From SABI01 sp963678555 (GTDB lineage: Bacteria; Spirochaetota; Spirochaetia; Sphaerochaetales; Sphaerochaetaceae), in assembly GCA_963678555.2 (NCBI GenBank), contig CAXXJA010000003.1:496001-560000 (forward strand): DNA of 64,000 nt. The letters run 5' to 3'. Shown here one piece after another: positions 32,636 to 41,790 of this stretch. The notes beneath the pieces are model-generated. The model was not told the DNA's origin, did no database searches, and saw only the letters and a program-made list of their open reading frames with translations. A program made the translations under genes and the position numbers. Position 1 is the first letter of the stretch. Each line of letters starts with the position of its first letter.

Positions 32636-34581
32636 GATTCCTTCCTTTGCCCGTCTATCGTGTCATGGGTGGAGAACAGGCGTGTCACTTCGGTTCCCAG
32701 AGCCTGTGAGCAGGCTGAAACGTATGCTGCATACACCATCCCCCGTATGCTCTGTGTTGCCGAGGAGGGATAGGCTCCGTCGTCACTTGTAAAGACCTGA
32801 ACATCGATCAGGGGAGGAGCATCGTTGCGGTGAACAGGTATGATATCGAGAATAGAGAGTGTCTCGTGTATCACCCTGCGGAACTTGAGGCTGAGCTGCA
32901 CGGTATTCATGACATGGGAGAAGGTGAACCGGCCCACGACACGGCGCGCATAGGTTTCCAGTGTAATGGTATCTATTTCGAGTTCAAGGGACAGACACCC
33001 CCAGTTCTCACTGATAAACTTGACCGACGTGGCCGGCAGGATGCTTCTTGCGGTCGCGGACTCGCTGATCGGCAGCGGCTCCTGGAAACGCTTGCTCTGT
33101 ATTGCTGCGCAGATGCCGGTTATCATCTCGATAGAACGTCCTACATCGACCGAGAGTACTTCCGGACCGGTATCGATCATATCATCGGTCCTGTTATTCA
33201 CTGTCTCTATCATCTCAAGGGGTACAGAGAGCTGCCTGGCTATGACCGAGAACCAGAGCTTTCGTGTCTTCAGGTTCGGATAGAAACTGCTGTTCACGAT
33301 CACCTTGTTGTTATCGAGGGTTATTCGTATCTTCGCATCCTTGTGAAGTTTGCTTTTCAGGGAGAATCCACTTATACCGGGTGCACATGCTATTCCTATT
33401 CCACGGGCATAGTTGAGAAAGGGGGAGAGTGTGTCACCCGATCTGCTCTGTATCTCATAGACTGCGTGGTGTCGGCTGAAATCTCCATCCGTGCTCACCG
33501 TGCTGATGAGATCCTTGAGTTCACTCAGTGGCCGGGTTGCTATGAACGCCTGTTTCTGCCGGTATTCTCCGTAGTGGTTTATTCTCCAGTTGCTCGGGTT
33601 CTTGTTCTGTGTTCTGGCCATAGCGGAGACATGGGCCTCCGTGAAGTAGACAGCCTCCGAGAAACCCAGGGAACCGTAGAAATGGGTAGGCGGAAGGTGT
33701 GATTCAACGGAGGTGAACTCGGAAGAGAAGTATTTCACCGGGTAGGGGGGGGTGAGACCTGCCAGCATCTGTAACACCAGTTCCCCTCTGAACAGAGGAT
33801 ATGCTCCCTGATCGAGTTCGATGTGACACTGTTCTGCCACGGGAATCCCCTTCACATCGAGATAGGTCGTTCTCTGCGCTTTGATGCATGAGCTGCTGTG
33901 CTCTTCGTTCGTATGGAGAATCACACGTTTGCCTGTGTGCAACGCTGCAAGAGCGGCGATTGCGGCCTGTATCGAGGGCTTGATCAGGTATTCATCGTAG
34001 CTGCTGTGGTAGTTCCTGTTCTGGATACAGATACTCTTCTTTGTTCTTCCGCAGGTGGCAGCCACTGTATCAAGAACATGGTACGGCCACTGGGTGGACG
34101 TCTCTATGATCAGACGTTTGCCCTCCTGATGAGCCATCGTCACCGTGGAAGAGTCTCTGGTGGATGTGTGGCGGTCGAATGTGAAGGTGGTTGAGAAGGG
34201 TGTGAGACCCTCTGCATCAAGGACACTCTTCTTCCCCCAGGCATAGGAAACCGGAGTGTGCTCCTTGAGTGCATAGGTTTCCTCGTCTGGTATCGCCTGA
34301 TACTCGATTTCAATTCGTTTGGCTCGTTTCTGAACGCTCTCGAGCGAGGGCCCGAAGAGGACAAGGACCGGTTCTCCCCGGTATTTGATATCATAGCCTC
34401 CGAGCAGGGGTATGGTTGACTGATCTATCGTGACAGTGTTGGTGCCGATGACATCCCCGCTGTCGAGGATGAGGAACGGTTCGTCCTTGTCTATCCTTGA
34501 ATGCCCGATGATTGAGCCCTTTTCTACTGAGGAGTATATGATAATGCCGTGAAGCGGCCCTGAAATCTCGTGTATCGTCAT
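32632..34581 (-). CDS. divergent molybdenum-hydroxylase-like large subunit
   Basis: A 649-residue protein related to the molybdopterin-binding subunit of xanthine dehydrogenase/aldehyde oxidase, about 100 residues shorter than usual. The N-terminal hammerhead domain (KYRGEPVLVLFGPSLESVQKRAKRIEIEY) and the start of the cofactor domain (IIETSTQWPYHVLDTVAA) are recognisable. The three classical cofactor motifs are not: GGGFGGKE is replaced by NYHSSYDEYLIKP, the FRGFG loop by HFYGSLGFSE, and the catalytic-Glu GxGE near the end by SATQSIRGM. It heads the operon with intact iron-sulfur and FAD subunits. It may not bind molybdopterin, or may bind it differently. Confidence 0.72.
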   Translation of the reverse strand: MTIHEISGPLHGIIIYSSVEKGSIIGHSRIDKDEPFLILDSGDVIGTNTVTIDQSTIPLLGGYDIKYRGEPVLVLFGPSLESVQKRAKRIEIEYQAIPDEETYALKEHTPVSYAWGKKSVLDAEGLTPFSTTFTFDRHTSTRDSSTVTMAHQEGKRLIIETSTQWPYHVLDTVAATCGRTKKSICIQNRNYHSSYDEYLIKPSIQAAIAALAALHTGKRVILHTNEEHSSSCIKAQRTTYLDVKGIPVAEQCHIELDQGAYPLFRGELVLQMLAGLTPPYPVKYFSSEFTSVESHLPPTHFYGSLGFSEAVYFTEAHVSAMARTQNKNPSNWRINHYGEYRQKQAFIATRPLSELKDLISTVSTDGDFSRHHAVYEIQSRSGDTLSPFLNYARGIGIACAPGISGFSLKSKLHKDAKIRITLDNNKVIVNSSFYPNLKTRKLWFSVIARQLSVPLEMIETVNNRTDDMIDTGPEVLSVDVGRSIEMITGICAAIQSKRFQEPLPISESATARSILPATSVKFISENWGCLSLELEIDTITLETYARRVVGRFTFSHVMNTVQLSLKFRRVIHETLSILDIIPVHRNDAPPLIDVQVFTSDDGAYPSSATQSIRGMVYAAYVSACSQALGTEVTRLFSTHDTIDGQRKES

Positions 34582-34693
34582 AGAAGTTCCTGTATCGTCA
34601 ATTGTACACTAAATGATGGAAAATACCAATTTACTCTTTCTTCTTCGATGGAAAATATGGTGAAATCCGCTATACTGGTCCTCAGGCGGTTAG

Positions 34694-36748
34694 ATGATGG
34701 AAACAAGCAGATCAGTTGAACAGAGAATGGACGAATTGATACGTCTGCTGAACAGATATCAGAAGGAATACTATCAGGACTCTTCACCAAGTGTCAGTGA
34801 TACCCGTTATGATGCGCTGATGGATGAGCTGCTGGCTCTCGAGGCTGCCCACCCGGAGTACAGAAGGAATGATTCTCCTTCCGTGAGAGTGGGAAGCGAC
34901 CTCTCCTCCTCATTCCCCGAGGTTCCCCACACTGCGCCGATGCTCTCTCTAGACAAGGTCTACGAGAGTGAGGGGATTGTTCAGTGGATGATGCGTCACC
35001 GCAGAAACGGATGGAACGATCTCAGTTATACCATCGAGGAGAAGATCGACGGGGTCTCCCTTGTCCTGTACTACCGTGACGGTCAGCTGGAGAAGGCGGT
35101 GACCCGGGGGAATGGATACATCGGTAATGATGTGACACCGAACGCACGGACGATACGCTCCATCCCCCTTGCAATACCGGACGGGATGACGATCGCTGTC
35201 AGGGGTGAGGTCTTCATAGCAAAGAGGGCTTTCGAGTCACTGAACAGCGAGATGGAAACTCCTTACGCAAATGCACGCAATCTCGCCAGCGGTTCTCTGA
35301 GAAGGCTCCGAAGCAGTGAGACTGCCAGGATACCACTGGACATGTACGTCTATGACGCCTATGCCCCCGAAGGGGAACTCCCCGCCGAAACACATACGCA
35401 GATGCTCGAGTATCTGATGAAAGCGGGATTTCCGGTGAATCCGAGCCTTGCTGTCGTGGGAGTTCCAGATGTCGTACGGCCTCCGTTCGCGCGAAGCGTG
35501 AGTCTCGAGGAACTTCCCCGGTATCTCGAACAGCTCTATCAGAAACGGCAGTCCCTTGAGCATGAGATAGACGGTATGGTGATCAAGGTCAACGAGATGA
35601 CATACCGGGAAGCTATCGGATATACGAATCACCATCCCAAGTGGGCTCTTGCCTATAAGTTCGATTCCCCCCAGGGTGTGAGCGTTCTCGAAGGGATCGA
35701 TGTTCAGGTGGGCAGGACCGGTCGGGTCACTCCTGTAGCCCGCATCAGGCCGGTGAGGGTCGCCGGATCCACGATCTCAAATATCACACTCCATAATCAG
35801 GAATATATCTCGCTCCTGGAACTTGCTGTAGGCGATACCGTTGCGATCAGTAAGCGGGGTGATGTGATTCCTGCGGTTGAGAAGGTGATAGACAAGAATG
35901 AGGAGGGGAATGCAACCTATCACATGCCCGATTCCTGTCCCTCCTGTTCCTCCGCGCTTGTCGTGAGGGGAGCCCACACCTTCTGTGAGAACCCGATGTG
36001 TCCTGATCAGGTTGTGGGACGGATCAAGTTCTTTGTCGGTAGAAACCAGATGGATATCGAGTCCTTCGGTCCTGAGACCGTTCAGTACCTGTTCGATACA
36101 GGACTCATCAGGGATATCCAGGATCTCTATACCGTGAATTATCGTCAGCTGATTGGCTGTGAAGGTTTCGGTGAAAAGAAGGTTTCCCAGCTCGAGAAGA
36201 GTATAGAAGCAAGTAAGGAGAGAGATTTCAGCACTGTGCTGCTCTCTCTCGGGCTGCCTGAACTGGGAAAGAAGGGTGTGCAGCTCCTGACAGAGAACGG
36301 GATCCGTGATATCGACACGCTGTATGACATCATCGAACGGGATGAAAGGGATCGTCTGCTTCAGATCAAGGGTTTCGGTGAAAGGAGCGTCTCTCTGCTT
36401 TTTGATGCCATGAAAGAACCGAGAATGAGGACTGTAATTGCCCGATTGAAGGAAGCAGGGCTTCAGTTCTCTGAAAAAGAAGAGCCGGAGGTGATGAGCT
36501 TACGACCCTTTGAAGGGCAGACCTGGGTGATCACCGGAAGCTTCGAGCACTTTGCTCCCCGCTCTCTTGCACAGAAAGAGCTCGAGATGAGAGGTGCGAA
36601 GGTCACCTCGGCTGTCACAGGTTCCACCACTCACCTCCTTGCAGGCGAGAAGGCGGGATCAAAGAGGGCAAAGGCAGAACAGCTGGGGGTGAGGATTGTG
36701 AGTGAGAGGGAGTTCCTTGCCCTGCTTGAGGAGGACACATCAGCATGA
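34694..36748 (+). CDS. ligA: NAD-dependent DNA ligase
   Basis: A 684-residue replicative ligase. The Ia domain and the adenylation domain are complete; the nucleophile Lys117 sits in EEKIDGVSLV. The zinc finger reads CPSCSSALV ... CENPMCP, the helix-hairpin-helix region has FGEKKVSQLEKS and GFGERSVSLLFD, and a BRCT domain (FEGQTWVITGSFEHFAPRSLAQKELEMRG) ends the protein. Starts at ATG 34694 or 34697 are equivalent. A TATACT -10-like hexamer at 34671 is present without a clear -35. The stop overlaps the next gene, so ligA heads a four-gene coupled operon. Confidence 0.96.
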   Translation: MMETSRSVEQRMDELIRLLNRYQKEYYQDSSPSVSDTRYDALMDELLALEAAHPEYRRNDSPSVRVGSDLSSSFPEVPHTAPMLSLDKVYESEGIVQWMMRHRRNGWNDLSYTIEEKIDGVSLVLYYRDGQLEKAVTRGNGYIGNDVTPNARTIRSIPLAIPDGMTIAVRGEVFIAKRAFESLNSEMETPYANARNLASGSLRRLRSSETARIPLDMYVYDAYAPEGELPAETHTQMLEYLMKAGFPVNPSLAVVGVPDVVRPPFARSVSLEELPRYLEQLYQKRQSLEHEIDGMVIKVNEMTYREAIGYTNHHPKWALAYKFDSPQGVSVLEGIDVQVGRTGRVTPVARIRPVRVAGSTISNITLHNQEYISLLELAVGDTVAISKRGDVIPAVEKVIDKNEEGNATYHMPDSCPSCSSALVVRGAHTFCENPMCPDQVVGRIKFFVGRNQMDIESFGPETVQYLFDTGLIRDIQDLYTVNYRQLIGCEGFGEKKVSQLEKSIEASKERDFSTVLLSLGLPELGKKGVQLLTENGIRDIDTLYDIIERDERDRLLQIKGFGERSVSLLFDAMKEPRMRTVIARLKEAGLQFSEKEEPEVMSLRPFEGQTWVITGSFEHFAPRSLAQKELEMRGAKVTSAVTGSTTHLLAGEKAGSKRAKAEQLGVRIVSEREFLALLEEDTSA

Positions 36749-38013
36749 CAGCATCCGCACTGAATGATATATTGGATACGTCCGTGTTCGGACAGTTTCT
36801 CAGCGAGGAAGGGAGGAGACTCTTCTTTCCTGATGGCATCATCGCTCAGGATGCAGAAGCAAACAGCAGAGGGTGCAGGGTGAAGGCTTCTGCCGGGGTT
36901 GCCCTGTCTGACGGTCACTACATGACGCATGCACTGTTCGATTCCATCACTGATCAGCCTGATTCCCTTGTGGCCTATGCACCGACGACAGGGATTATGC
37001 CGCTCAGGGAAGCATGGAGTGCACATATAGAGGAGAGTAATCCCCACTTCGCCCGGAACCTGCATTCACTGCCGGTAGTCACCGCCGGACTGACTCACGC
37101 TCTCAGTATCGTGGCATCTTTATTCGTCCACAGGGGGCAGAAGATCGTGAGTCTCTCTCCGTCCTGGGATAACTATGATCTGATGTTCACTACACGTATG
37201 GGTGCGCAGCTGGTACCTCTGCAGCTCTTTGACCGGACCTATGGAATCGATATCGGCACGTGGATCAGTGAGATCAGAGCAATTGATCAGGAACACATTC
37301 TGTGCCTGTTCAACTTCCCCAACAATCCTACCGGGTTCACTCCCTCTCACGAACAGATGAGCACCATCGCGCAGGGTCTGATACAGCTTGCCCGGGAGGG
37401 AAGGAAGCTCCTTGTGGTGACCGATGATGCGTATTTCGGTCTGTTTCATGATGAGTCCTGTGCTCCCTCTTCCCTCTCGGACTATCTGGTCGATGCTCAT
37501 GAGAATATCGGCGTCATCAAATGTGATGCGGCGACCAAGGAAGCCCTTGTGTGGGGGTTTCGGATCGGTTTTATCACCTTTGCGGGGAAGAGCGTAAAAA
37601 AGACGCACCTCGATGCTCTGGTCGAGAAGGTGAAGGCGGCTGTGAGAACCAGTGTGTCGAGCTGCTCAATGGTATCCCAGACACTCCTGCTTAAGGCTAT
37701 GAAGACGAGCTCGTATCAGGAGAGGCTGGATGAGGTGAAGGATGTCATGAAACGACGGCATCTGCTGATACGTGAGGCCGTCGCTGCGGAGGGTGAGTGC
37801 GATGGTATCATCCCGATTCCCTCCAACAGCGGATACTTCTCCTCCTTTGCCGTTTCCGGTGATGCTTTCACCTTGAGGAGCGCTCTGCTTGAAAGGGGTA
37901 TCGCCCTTATCGCCCTCAATCAGCATCTGATTCGTGTCGCCTACTCTTCTCTGGATGATGCTCAGATACCACGGGTGATTCACGAACTGTATATAGGAGT
38001 GCGAAACCTGTGA
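36745..38013 (+). CDS. class I/II PLP-dependent aminotransferase
   Basis: A 422-residue fold-type I aminotransferase. PLP-binding features include the glycine-poor GLTHALSIVAS, the NFPNNPTGF loop, TDDAYFG with the pyridine-binding Asp, and the Schiff-base Lys near residue 268 in CDAATKEALVWGFRIGF, followed by the phosphate-binding Arg. It starts with an ATGA overlap on ligA. The sequence is closest in style to aromatic or aspartate-type enzymes, but no specificity can be assigned. Its coupling to ligA and pfk looks positional rather than functional. Confidence 0.85.
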   Translation: MTASALNDILDTSVFGQFLSEEGRRLFFPDGIIAQDAEANSRGCRVKASAGVALSDGHYMTHALFDSITDQPDSLVAYAPTTGIMPLREAWSAHIEESNPHFARNLHSLPVVTAGLTHALSIVASLFVHRGQKIVSLSPSWDNYDLMFTTRMGAQLVPLQLFDRTYGIDIGTWISEIRAIDQEHILCLFNFPNNPTGFTPSHEQMSTIAQGLIQLAREGRKLLVVTDDAYFGLFHDESCAPSSLSDYLVDAHENIGVIKCDAATKEALVWGFRIGFITFAGKSVKKTHLDALVEKVKAAVRTSVSSCSMVSQTLLLKAMKTSSYQERLDEVKDVMKRRHLLIREAVAAEGECDGIIPIPSNSGYFSSFAVSGDAFTLRSALLERGIALIALNQHLIRVAYSSLDDAQIPRVIHELYIGVRNL

Positions 38014-38387
38014 AACTCAAGACGAAGATCTATCTTGCAGATGATTCCGGTGAGAAATTTATGGGTATTGGAGTACTGTGGCTGCTCAAGGCCATTGAAG
38101 AGCACGGGTCACTGCGTAAGGGTGCCGCAGAACTCTCGATCAGCTACTCGAAGGCCTATGGAATGATCTCTTCTCTTGAGAAGAATCTGGGAGTACCCGT
38201 AATCGATCGCCGAAAGGGGGGGAATGATCACTCGGGAGCGATGCTGACTCCTTTCGGTAAGGAATTCCTTTCCCTCTATGAGGATTTCCACACGGATATC
38301 AAGAAGTTCTGCGCTTCCCCCTATATCGCCTTTTCTGATACAGTACAACAGTTGATTGATACATACCAATCACGTGACAAGGAGTAG
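38010..38387 (+). CDS. ModE/LysR-type winged HTH protein (DNA-binding domain only)
   Basis: A 125-residue protein consisting of a single winged helix-turn-helix of the ModE N-terminal type: GVLWLLKAIEEHGSLRKGAAELSISYSKAYGMISSLEKNLGVPVIDR, residues 20-66. The molybdate-binding MOP domains of full ModE are missing, so metal sensing is unlikely unless in a partner. It starts with a GTGA overlap on the aminotransferase gene. It may regulate this operon or, conceivably, the molybdenum-hydroxylase-like operon 3.5 kb away on the other strand; the second idea is inference. Confidence 0.8.
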   Translation: MKLKTKIYLADDSGEKFMGIGVLWLLKAIEEHGSLRKGAAELSISYSKAYGMISSLEKNLGVPVIDRRKGGNDHSGAMLTPFGKEFLSLYEDFHTDIKKFCASPYIAFSDTVQQLIDTYQSRDKE

Positions 38388-38390
38388 ACC

Positions 38391-39734
38391 ATGGATTTCC
38401 TTATTTCTAAGAAGAAGAAATTTAACTTCCTCATTCCCAATCTCGGACCTTCGAAGATTCCCTCTCCCATCAAGATGTCGACGCGCAGTGATGACGGCAT
38501 GGCGAACTATGTCTCCGAGGAGCGTCGTATCCTGTTCGGTATCGATGCGCATGTCAACGAGATGGGTGAGGAGATCCCCGAATCCCACGATACGGTCGAG
38601 CTTGCAGGTCCCCGGGAGAAGATCTATTTCAATCCTCCTCACGTCCATGTGGCGATAGCAACCTGTGGAGGTATCTGCCCCGGACTCAACAATGTGATCC
38701 GCGCGGTGGTCCGCGGTTTCTGGTATCGCTACGGAGTGAGACGGATCAGCGGCATTCAGTTCGGCTACCGAGGCCTTCTTGAAAACTCTCCGTATCCTCT
38801 CATGGAACTGAATCCTGATGTCGTCGACGATATCCAGGAAAAGGGGGGATCCATTCTCGGTAGCAGCCGCGGCGGAGGAGATAAGGTGGAGGAGATTGTC
38901 GATTCTCTGGAACGGCTCAACATCAATATACTCATCACGATCGGTGGAGACGGTACGCTGCGCGGCGCCTGGGAGGTCGGAGAGGAGATCGCCAAGAGGG
39001 GGTTGAAGATCTCTGTCATCGGAGTTCCCAAGACGATCGATAATGACCTCTCCTTCATCCAGACCTCATTCGGTTTCGATACCGCTGTCACGGCGGCAGT
39101 CCCGGCAGTGAGGGGTGCACATACCGAGGCGAAGGCCTCTGTCAACGGTATCGGCCTGGTCAAGGTTATGGGACGAGAGTCGGGTTTTATCGCGGCGAGT
39201 ACCGCTCTTGCCATGAGTGACGTCAATTTCTGTCTGATTCCTGAGAATCCATTCGATATGGATGGTCCGAACGGGCTTCTTGAACACCTCAAGCACCGCA
39301 TCCTTGACCGGGGGCATGCTGTCATCCTCGTAGCCGAGGGCGCAGGACAGGAGTTCGCCGATGCCACCGGAGAGAAGGACGCTTCCGGAAATATCCGTTT
39401 CACCGATATCGGTGTGTATCTGAAGGAGAGGATCACTGCCTACTTCAAGGAGCAGGGGATCGAGATGTCCCTGAAGTATATAGACCCTTCCTACATCATC
39501 CGCAGCGCTCCTGCCAATCCGAACGATTCAATCTATTGTTCCCGACTTGGGGCTCATGCCGTTCATGCGGCGATGAGTGGAAAAACTCAGGCTCTTATCT
39601 CGATGATCAATAACAAGTTCGTGCATATTCCCATCAAGGTCGCTGTTTCGGAGAGAAACCACGTGAATACTGAGGGTGCACTCTGGCGGGATGTTCTGGA
39701 GAATACGCGCCAGCCGGTATCGATGAAGAACTGA
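38391..39734 (+). CDS. pfkA: 6-phosphofructokinase (plant/trypanosome/treponeme type)
   Basis: A 447-residue phosphofructokinase making fructose-1,6-bisphosphate. The N-terminal 75-residue extension precedes the catalytic core (CGGICPGLNNVIR). The donor-site motif is IGGDGTLRG, with Gly rather than Asp at the position that selects ATP over pyrophosphate, and the substrate motif is VPKTIDNDL. The Gly/Lys pair matches the ATP-dependent plant and trypanosome type, of which treponemal TP0108 is a member. AAGGAG six bases before the ATG supports the start. ATP use is inferred from the motif. Confidence 0.9.
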   Translation: MDFLISKKKKFNFLIPNLGPSKIPSPIKMSTRSDDGMANYVSEERRILFGIDAHVNEMGEEIPESHDTVELAGPREKIYFNPPHVHVAIATCGGICPGLNNVIRAVVRGFWYRYGVRRISGIQFGYRGLLENSPYPLMELNPDVVDDIQEKGGSILGSSRGGGDKVEEIVDSLERLNINILITIGGDGTLRGAWEVGEEIAKRGLKISVIGVPKTIDNDLSFIQTSFGFDTAVTAAVPAVRGAHTEAKASVNGIGLVKVMGRESGFIAASTALAMSDVNFCLIPENPFDMDGPNGLLEHLKHRILDRGHAVILVAEGAGQEFADATGEKDASGNIRFTDIGVYLKERITAYFKEQGIEMSLKYIDPSYIIRSAPANPNDSIYCSRLGAHAVHAAMSGKTQALISMINNKFVHIPIKVAVSERNHVNTEGALWRDVLENTRQPVSMKN

Positions 39735-39939
39735 AGTGTGATTATATTGTCCTAGAATGTCATATCTGGCAAGATTGTCTTTACAGTGTAGTTTATGTGA
39801 ATGAGTCATATTAATATGTGTTGAATTGTATAAATATTGCACTGTTTTTCAGATACATGCGATTAGTAATATTAACTTTGAGATATTATTTAGGCATATA
39901 TGAATTTTTTGTGAAGGACAAAAAAAATACTAAAAACAC
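39735..39939. other. AT-rich intergenic region downstream of pfkA
   Basis: About 205 strongly AT-rich bases with no coding frame and no strong hairpin. It ends at the promoter of the candidate small RNA. Confidence 0.5.
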
Positions 39940-39968
39940 TTGATTCTTTTTAAAGAAAGAAGTATGTT
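39940..39968 (+). promoter_or_regulatory. promoter of the candidate small RNA
   Basis: TTGATT at 39940-39945, a 17-base spacer and TATGTT at 39963-39968. Predicted start near 39975. The -10 is identical to those proposed at 2187 and 62375. Confidence 0.55.
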
Positions 39969-39974
39969 TCCTCT

Positions 39975-40089
39975 CGAAAGGATGATATCAGGAAATACAA
40001 CTTCCGTAGTATGACAGTCCGATATTACCTTTTCATAACCTCCTTTTTGTTCCCCTCGGGTTTAACCTCCTTTTCCCCGAGGGGTTTTT
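39975..40089 (+). ncRNA. candidate small RNA with two anti-Shine-Dalgarno-like motifs
   Basis: A predicted transcript of about 115 bases with its own promoter and a strong terminator, 500 bases away from the next plus-strand gene. The sequence TAACCTCCTTTT occurs twice (40036-40047 and 40063-40074). CCTCCTTT is the sequence of the 16S rRNA 3' tail, so the RNA carries two mimics of the anti-Shine-Dalgarno. The second copy sits in the 15-base loop of the terminator hairpin; the first lies in a pyrimidine-rich single strand just before it. It could bind ribosome binding sites of several mRNAs. A short frame (ATG 39982, ten codons) is present but has a poor ribosome site. Confidence 0.55.
40052..40089 (+). 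terminator. strong intrinsic terminator of the small RNA
   Basis: CCCCTCGGG (40052-40060) pairs with CCCGAGGGG (40076-40084), 9 bp, loop of 15 bases, followed by TTTTTA. Confidence 0.85.
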
Positions 40090-40588
40090 ATGTGTGCCGG
40101 AGGTCGCCCTGTGACAGGTTCACACGTACGGTGACTGCTCTTGCTCTGTGCAGTACGCTGAGCTCAGAGTGACGCAGAGTGCTCACCTGCCATATGTAGG
40201 ACGAAATATCCGCCCGTTGTCTGTAGGAAATTCCTGACATATCCAGACACTGTTTTCGCGAACGGTACGATAATATCGTTCTTTTTATTACAAATTAAAA
40301 CAGTATAAAACTATATAATAAAATATTTTATTAATAATAATTCTCTGAAGGTGGCATCCGTACTTCTCCAGGGAATCACTGATGTACCTGTCACGTGTAG
40401 GAGAATTGGATTCTTGACGGCTATGGCCTATGGTGCTAGAGCTATAAGAGAGGCTGCATGACAGGATATTGCTAACAGAGTCTGTTCTACGATGATTGTG
40501 GTTGATCAGAACACGATGCACGACTTTTAGTATGCCGGGTACTGCTGGCAGGTATCACGCTGGGTATGCATGCCAAGGAGATGGACAG
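40090..40588. other. non-coding stretch before the ATPase gene
   Basis: About 500 bases. A very AT-rich part at 40285-40345 and the small palindrome ACGATAATATCGT (near 40265-40280) followed by T-rich sequence are the only structures seen. No gene is supported before ATG 40589. Confidence 0.4.
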
Positions 40589-41722
40589 ATGATCAATAGA
40601 CTACTAGAAGGACAGATTCTCAATCGTTTGCATGATTCAAAGGTGCTTCTGCTCTACGGAGGACGCCAGGTGGGGAAGAGTTCCATCCTTCGCAAAGTCT
40701 TCAACAACAGAGATGATGTTCTCTGGTTGAATGGGGATGAGCCGGAGATCCGGCAGCTGTTCTCTTCTCAGGATTCACACACGTACAGGAATGTGTTGAA
40801 GGAGCATCCGGTTGTTGTCATAGATGAGGCACACAGAATCGATGATATCGGCTTAACGCTGAAGCTTATTCATGACACGATTCCTTCAGTGAAGGTCATT
40901 GCAACCGGTTCAAGTGATTTCCGTCTCTATTCTTCCACCACGGATGCCCTCGCAGGCCGAAAGTGGGAGATGTCCCTTGGCACTCTTTCATTCGAAGAGC
41001 TCCTGTCAGTTCACGGCAGAGACCAGGAGATCAACATGCTTGCTCACAGGATCATCTATGGCTCGTATCCAGAACTGGTCACCTGTCAGCCCGGCGATGA
41101 GCAGCAGCTTCTGGTGCAGCTTGCCGACAGCTTCCTGACCGATGAGGTTTTGAATACCAATGACCATTCGCGCAGAGTGAAGATCCTCCGGCTACTGAGG
41201 ATGCTTGCAAGGAAGGTGGGTCAGGAACTTCTGATGGAGGAGCTGCAGGAAGAGACGTCTCTTGATGCGCAGGATATCGAGCATCTCCTGTATTACTTCG
41301 AGAACAGTAACCTTCTGTTTGTCCTCTCTTCCTATCCCGGAGAACTGTGGAATGAGGAAAAACATGCAAAGCGGTACTATTTCAGTGATAACGGTATTCG
41401 CAATGCGATCCTTCTCAACTTCGCCGATGTATCCCGCAGGAAGGATGCGGCCGCACTCTGGCAGAACTATCTTATCTCAGAGCGCAGAAAGTATCTGCAG
41501 TACCACGGGCTGCTGACCAATGCCTTTTTCTGGCGCACCCGATACCAGCAGGAACTGTCGTACCTTGAAGAGCGTGCAGGTACACTGCAGGGCTATGAGT
41601 TCTCGTGGAACGATACCGGGCATGTGACGGTACCTCAGGCTTTCAAGGTCGGCTATCCGGATGCTGAAGTCACTATCATCACGCCTGACAACTATGATCG
41701 CTTCCTCACCGGAGAGATCTGA
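40589..41722 (+). CDS. AAA-type ATPase with DUF4143 domain
   Basis: A 377-residue ATPase of the AAA_14/DUF4143 family. Walker A is GGRQVGKSS near residues 23-31 and Walker B is VVVIDEAHRI near residue 75, followed by the sensor-like ATGSSDF. The C-terminal half shows the DUF4143 pattern (LADSFLTDEVL, LLYYFENSNLLFVLSSYPG, KRYYFSDNGIRNAIL) and a nuclease-like tail. The family is common in bacteria and archaea near mobile DNA; its function is not established. ATG 40589 follows AAGGAG by eight bases. It ends at a bidirectional terminator. A second member of the family is at 59557-60903, but the two are clearly different subtypes. Confidence 0.85.
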   Translation: MINRLLEGQILNRLHDSKVLLLYGGRQVGKSSILRKVFNNRDDVLWLNGDEPEIRQLFSSQDSHTYRNVLKEHPVVVIDEAHRIDDIGLTLKLIHDTIPSVKVIATGSSDFRLYSSTTDALAGRKWEMSLGTLSFEELLSVHGRDQEINMLAHRIIYGSYPELVTCQPGDEQQLLVQLADSFLTDEVLNTNDHSRRVKILRLLRMLARKVGQELLMEELQEETSLDAQDIEHLLYYFENSNLLFVLSSYPGELWNEEKHAKRYYFSDNGIRNAILLNFADVSRRKDAAALWQNYLISERRKYLQYHGLLTNAFFWRTRYQQELSYLEERAGTLQGYEFSWNDTGHVTVPQAFKVGYPDAEVTIITPDNYDRFLTGEI

Positions 41723-41790
41723 TACCTATCACACCGTACGAGGGTTTCTCAGAGGAAGGGCTCTCTGGTATGGATGAGTACTGTGACATC

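Noticed and set aside
40030..40050. Minus-strand mini-frame AAGGAGGTTATGAAAAGGTAA (start, two codons, stop) opposite the small RNA.
   Set aside because: It is the complement of the anti-SD-like repeat, has no minus-strand promoter, and the terminator T-run shows that the plus strand is transcribed.
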